From Bombyx mori (taxonomy: Eukaryota > Arthropoda > Insecta > Lepidoptera > Bombycidae): a stretch of DNA of 64,000 nucleotides. The stretch covers positions 11,488,001 through 11,552,000 of the forward strand of contig NC_085114.1 in the NCBI RefSeq assembly GCF_030269925.1, written 5' to 3'. Below the pieces are notes generated by a model, which was not told where the DNA came from, made no database searches, and saw nothing but the letters and a program-made list of their open reading frames with translations. Below are positions 62,980 through 64,000 of this stretch, in pieces; position 1 is the first letter of the stretch; the number at the start of each line of letters is the position of its first letter. A program made the translations under genes and the position numbers.

Positions 62980-63201
62980 CTAGTGTTTGGTGTTTGAAGT
63001 CTTCTTGTTGTGCTCGGCGTTCATGAGTTTCGTGACGATCTTTCTCGAATGCCCGGACGGATCGAAGTGGTTGGTGTGTTCAGACGCTTCTTTCTTGGTG
63101 CGCTGCTTACCACCGTGGCCCGTGAAAATGTGCTTGTCGTGGTCGAAATTATAGTAGTCGTATTCGTCAAAGAATGCTTCTGACATATTTACGTTTGGCA
63201 T
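62980..63201 (-). CDS. NUPR1: NUPR1-like nuclear stress protein
   Basis: Intronless reading frame of 73 aa from the first ATG (63201), or 68 aa from the second (63186). The protein reads MSEAFFDEYDYYNFDHDKHI, then TGHGGKQRTKKEASEHTN, HFDPSGHSRKIVTKLMNAEH and a Lys/Asn-rich tail. This acid-Tyr start, a basic GKQRTKK stretch and the NHFDPSGHSRKI block match the NUPR1/p8 family (Drosophila CG6770). Members are small, largely disordered nuclear proteins linked to transcription under stress. I favour the second ATG because, as I recall, homologues start at MSEA, but nothing in the sequence excludes the first. A TATA box lies about 105 bp upstream. The gene lies upstream of the known GGT exons on the same strand and may sit in a GGT 5' intron. 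Confidence 0.88.
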   Translation of the reverse strand: MPNVNMSEAFFDEYDYYNFDHDKHIFTGHGGKQRTKKEASEHTNHFDPSGHSRKIVTKLMNAEHNKKTSNTKH

Positions 63202-63306
63202 TTGGTATTAATATTAAATACAGAAATCACAACGGAAACGTCGTGTTGACAGTGTTACTTTGAATTTTGTCGGACAAAATGTTCGTAGTGCTAGTTGAGC
63301 CGCCGG

Positions 63307-63374
63307 TTATATAGGCCGGCGAAGACACGTCATTGACCGCATGCGCGTCGATAACATTCTGGAAATGTGATTGG
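63307..63374 (-). promoter_or_regulatory. NUPR1 core promoter: TATA, ATF/UPRE-like site, CCAAT
   Basis: On the - strand, TATATAA (63313-63307) sits 106 bp before the first ATG in a GC-rich setting. Upstream are TGACGTG (63332-63326), matching a CRE half-site and the core of ATF6/XBP1-type elements, and CCAAT (63374-63370). The layout suits an inducible gene; the factor assignment is inference. Confidence 0.55.
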
Positions 63375-64000
63375 CTGTTGCAATCGCAACGAAGTTTGTG
63401 CGAGCGCTACGACCCGGTTTTGAGTCACCTTCTTACGTATGCGTATGTGTGAATGCCGATTGAGGATACCAGCTTAGAAACGAAAAAATACAAACATTTT
63501 GGGTATTCAATTTAATCCGCGTCTAACAAACATTTTTATTAAGTGTTTAATTAATGTTAGCGCATGTCATTTTTTTTCCTATCTATGTCGATAGCCTTGA
63601 GAGGCTATTTCAGCTTTGCCCTAACGTGTGTAGGCGAGCTCACGGGGCTCAAACCGGAGTGTTGCTAACACTGACCCTAGCAAGAGCAGTGCTTCGCAGA
63701 ATCTACCACCGGGTCGGAAACGCGACCCACTGAGAAGATCCGGCGACAAGCGCTTATACGTAATTTCACCTAATGTCTCAATGTATGAGGTAGTAGTCAC
63801 GTTGTGGTATGTAACAGATTCAGTAGCTGTTCAAAGGCAAGTGCGCCATGAATTCGTTTGCCGATTGATGCTAATTAGAATTTTGTTGTTTACGAAATAA
63901 TCTAAATTTTATCTGACAAACTATTCTCTGGAAGTCCATATGTTTCAAATTACAGCTTGAACATTGAAGATCATTCTTATCAAATTAATCAGTCATTCAC
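63375..64000. other. Upstream of NUPR1
   Basis: Distal promoter sequence to about 63470, then a family B fragment and AT-rich DNA. No gene seen. Confidence 0.4.
63571..63757 (-). mobile_element. Family B fragment upstream of NUPR1
   Basis: 'tttttttcctatctatgtcg' to 'cccactgagaagatccggcg'. Confidence 0.65.

Overview
This is a piece of insect nuclear chromosome, almost certainly from a silkmoth of the genus Bombyx. The clearest evidence is about twenty copies of the tRNA-derived SINE Bm1, two of them full length at about 440 bp. Alongside these are 5'-truncated non-LTR retroposons, short Helitrons with the A^T insertion rule and CTAG ends, and an AT-rich background. Genes are split by GT-AG introns, so I rebuilt them by joining exons at splice sites with matching phase. 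No sign of prokaryotic, viral or CRISPR material was seen.

Layout. Positions 1-22,914 hold no exon that I can defend; they are repeats and AT-rich DNA, perhaps a long intron of the first gene or intergenic DNA. Three genes then follow on the + strand. They are the last three exons of an AGC-type kinase resembling Drosophila S6KL (22,915-24,758), a complete three-exon cytochrome c oxidase subunit 6A (26,818-28,961), and a complete nine-exon Sec1/Munc18-family protein matching SCFD2 (29,596-37,082). Two genes lie on the - strand. One is the last eight exons of a gamma-glutamyltranspeptidase (59,508 down to 41,801). The other is a small intronless gene for a NUPR1-like nuclear protein (63,201 down to 62,980) with a clear TATA/CCAAT promoter. 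SCFD2 and the GGT gene face each other tail to tail across a 4.7 kb repeat-laden gap.

The genes do not form one pathway; they are housekeeping or stress functions (kinase signalling, respiration, membrane traffic, glutathione metabolism, stress response) that happen to be neighbours. I found no convincing new multi-gene system. The points most worth a second look are these: a Glu/Gln-to-Val change at the substrate-binding position of the GGT; three copies of one repeat whose same end lies 14-26 bp from three different splice sites in two genes; a 50-bp duplication of a splice donor in the kinase gene; a pair of near-identical 286-bp foldback MITEs; and two related GC-rich blocks of uncertain origin.
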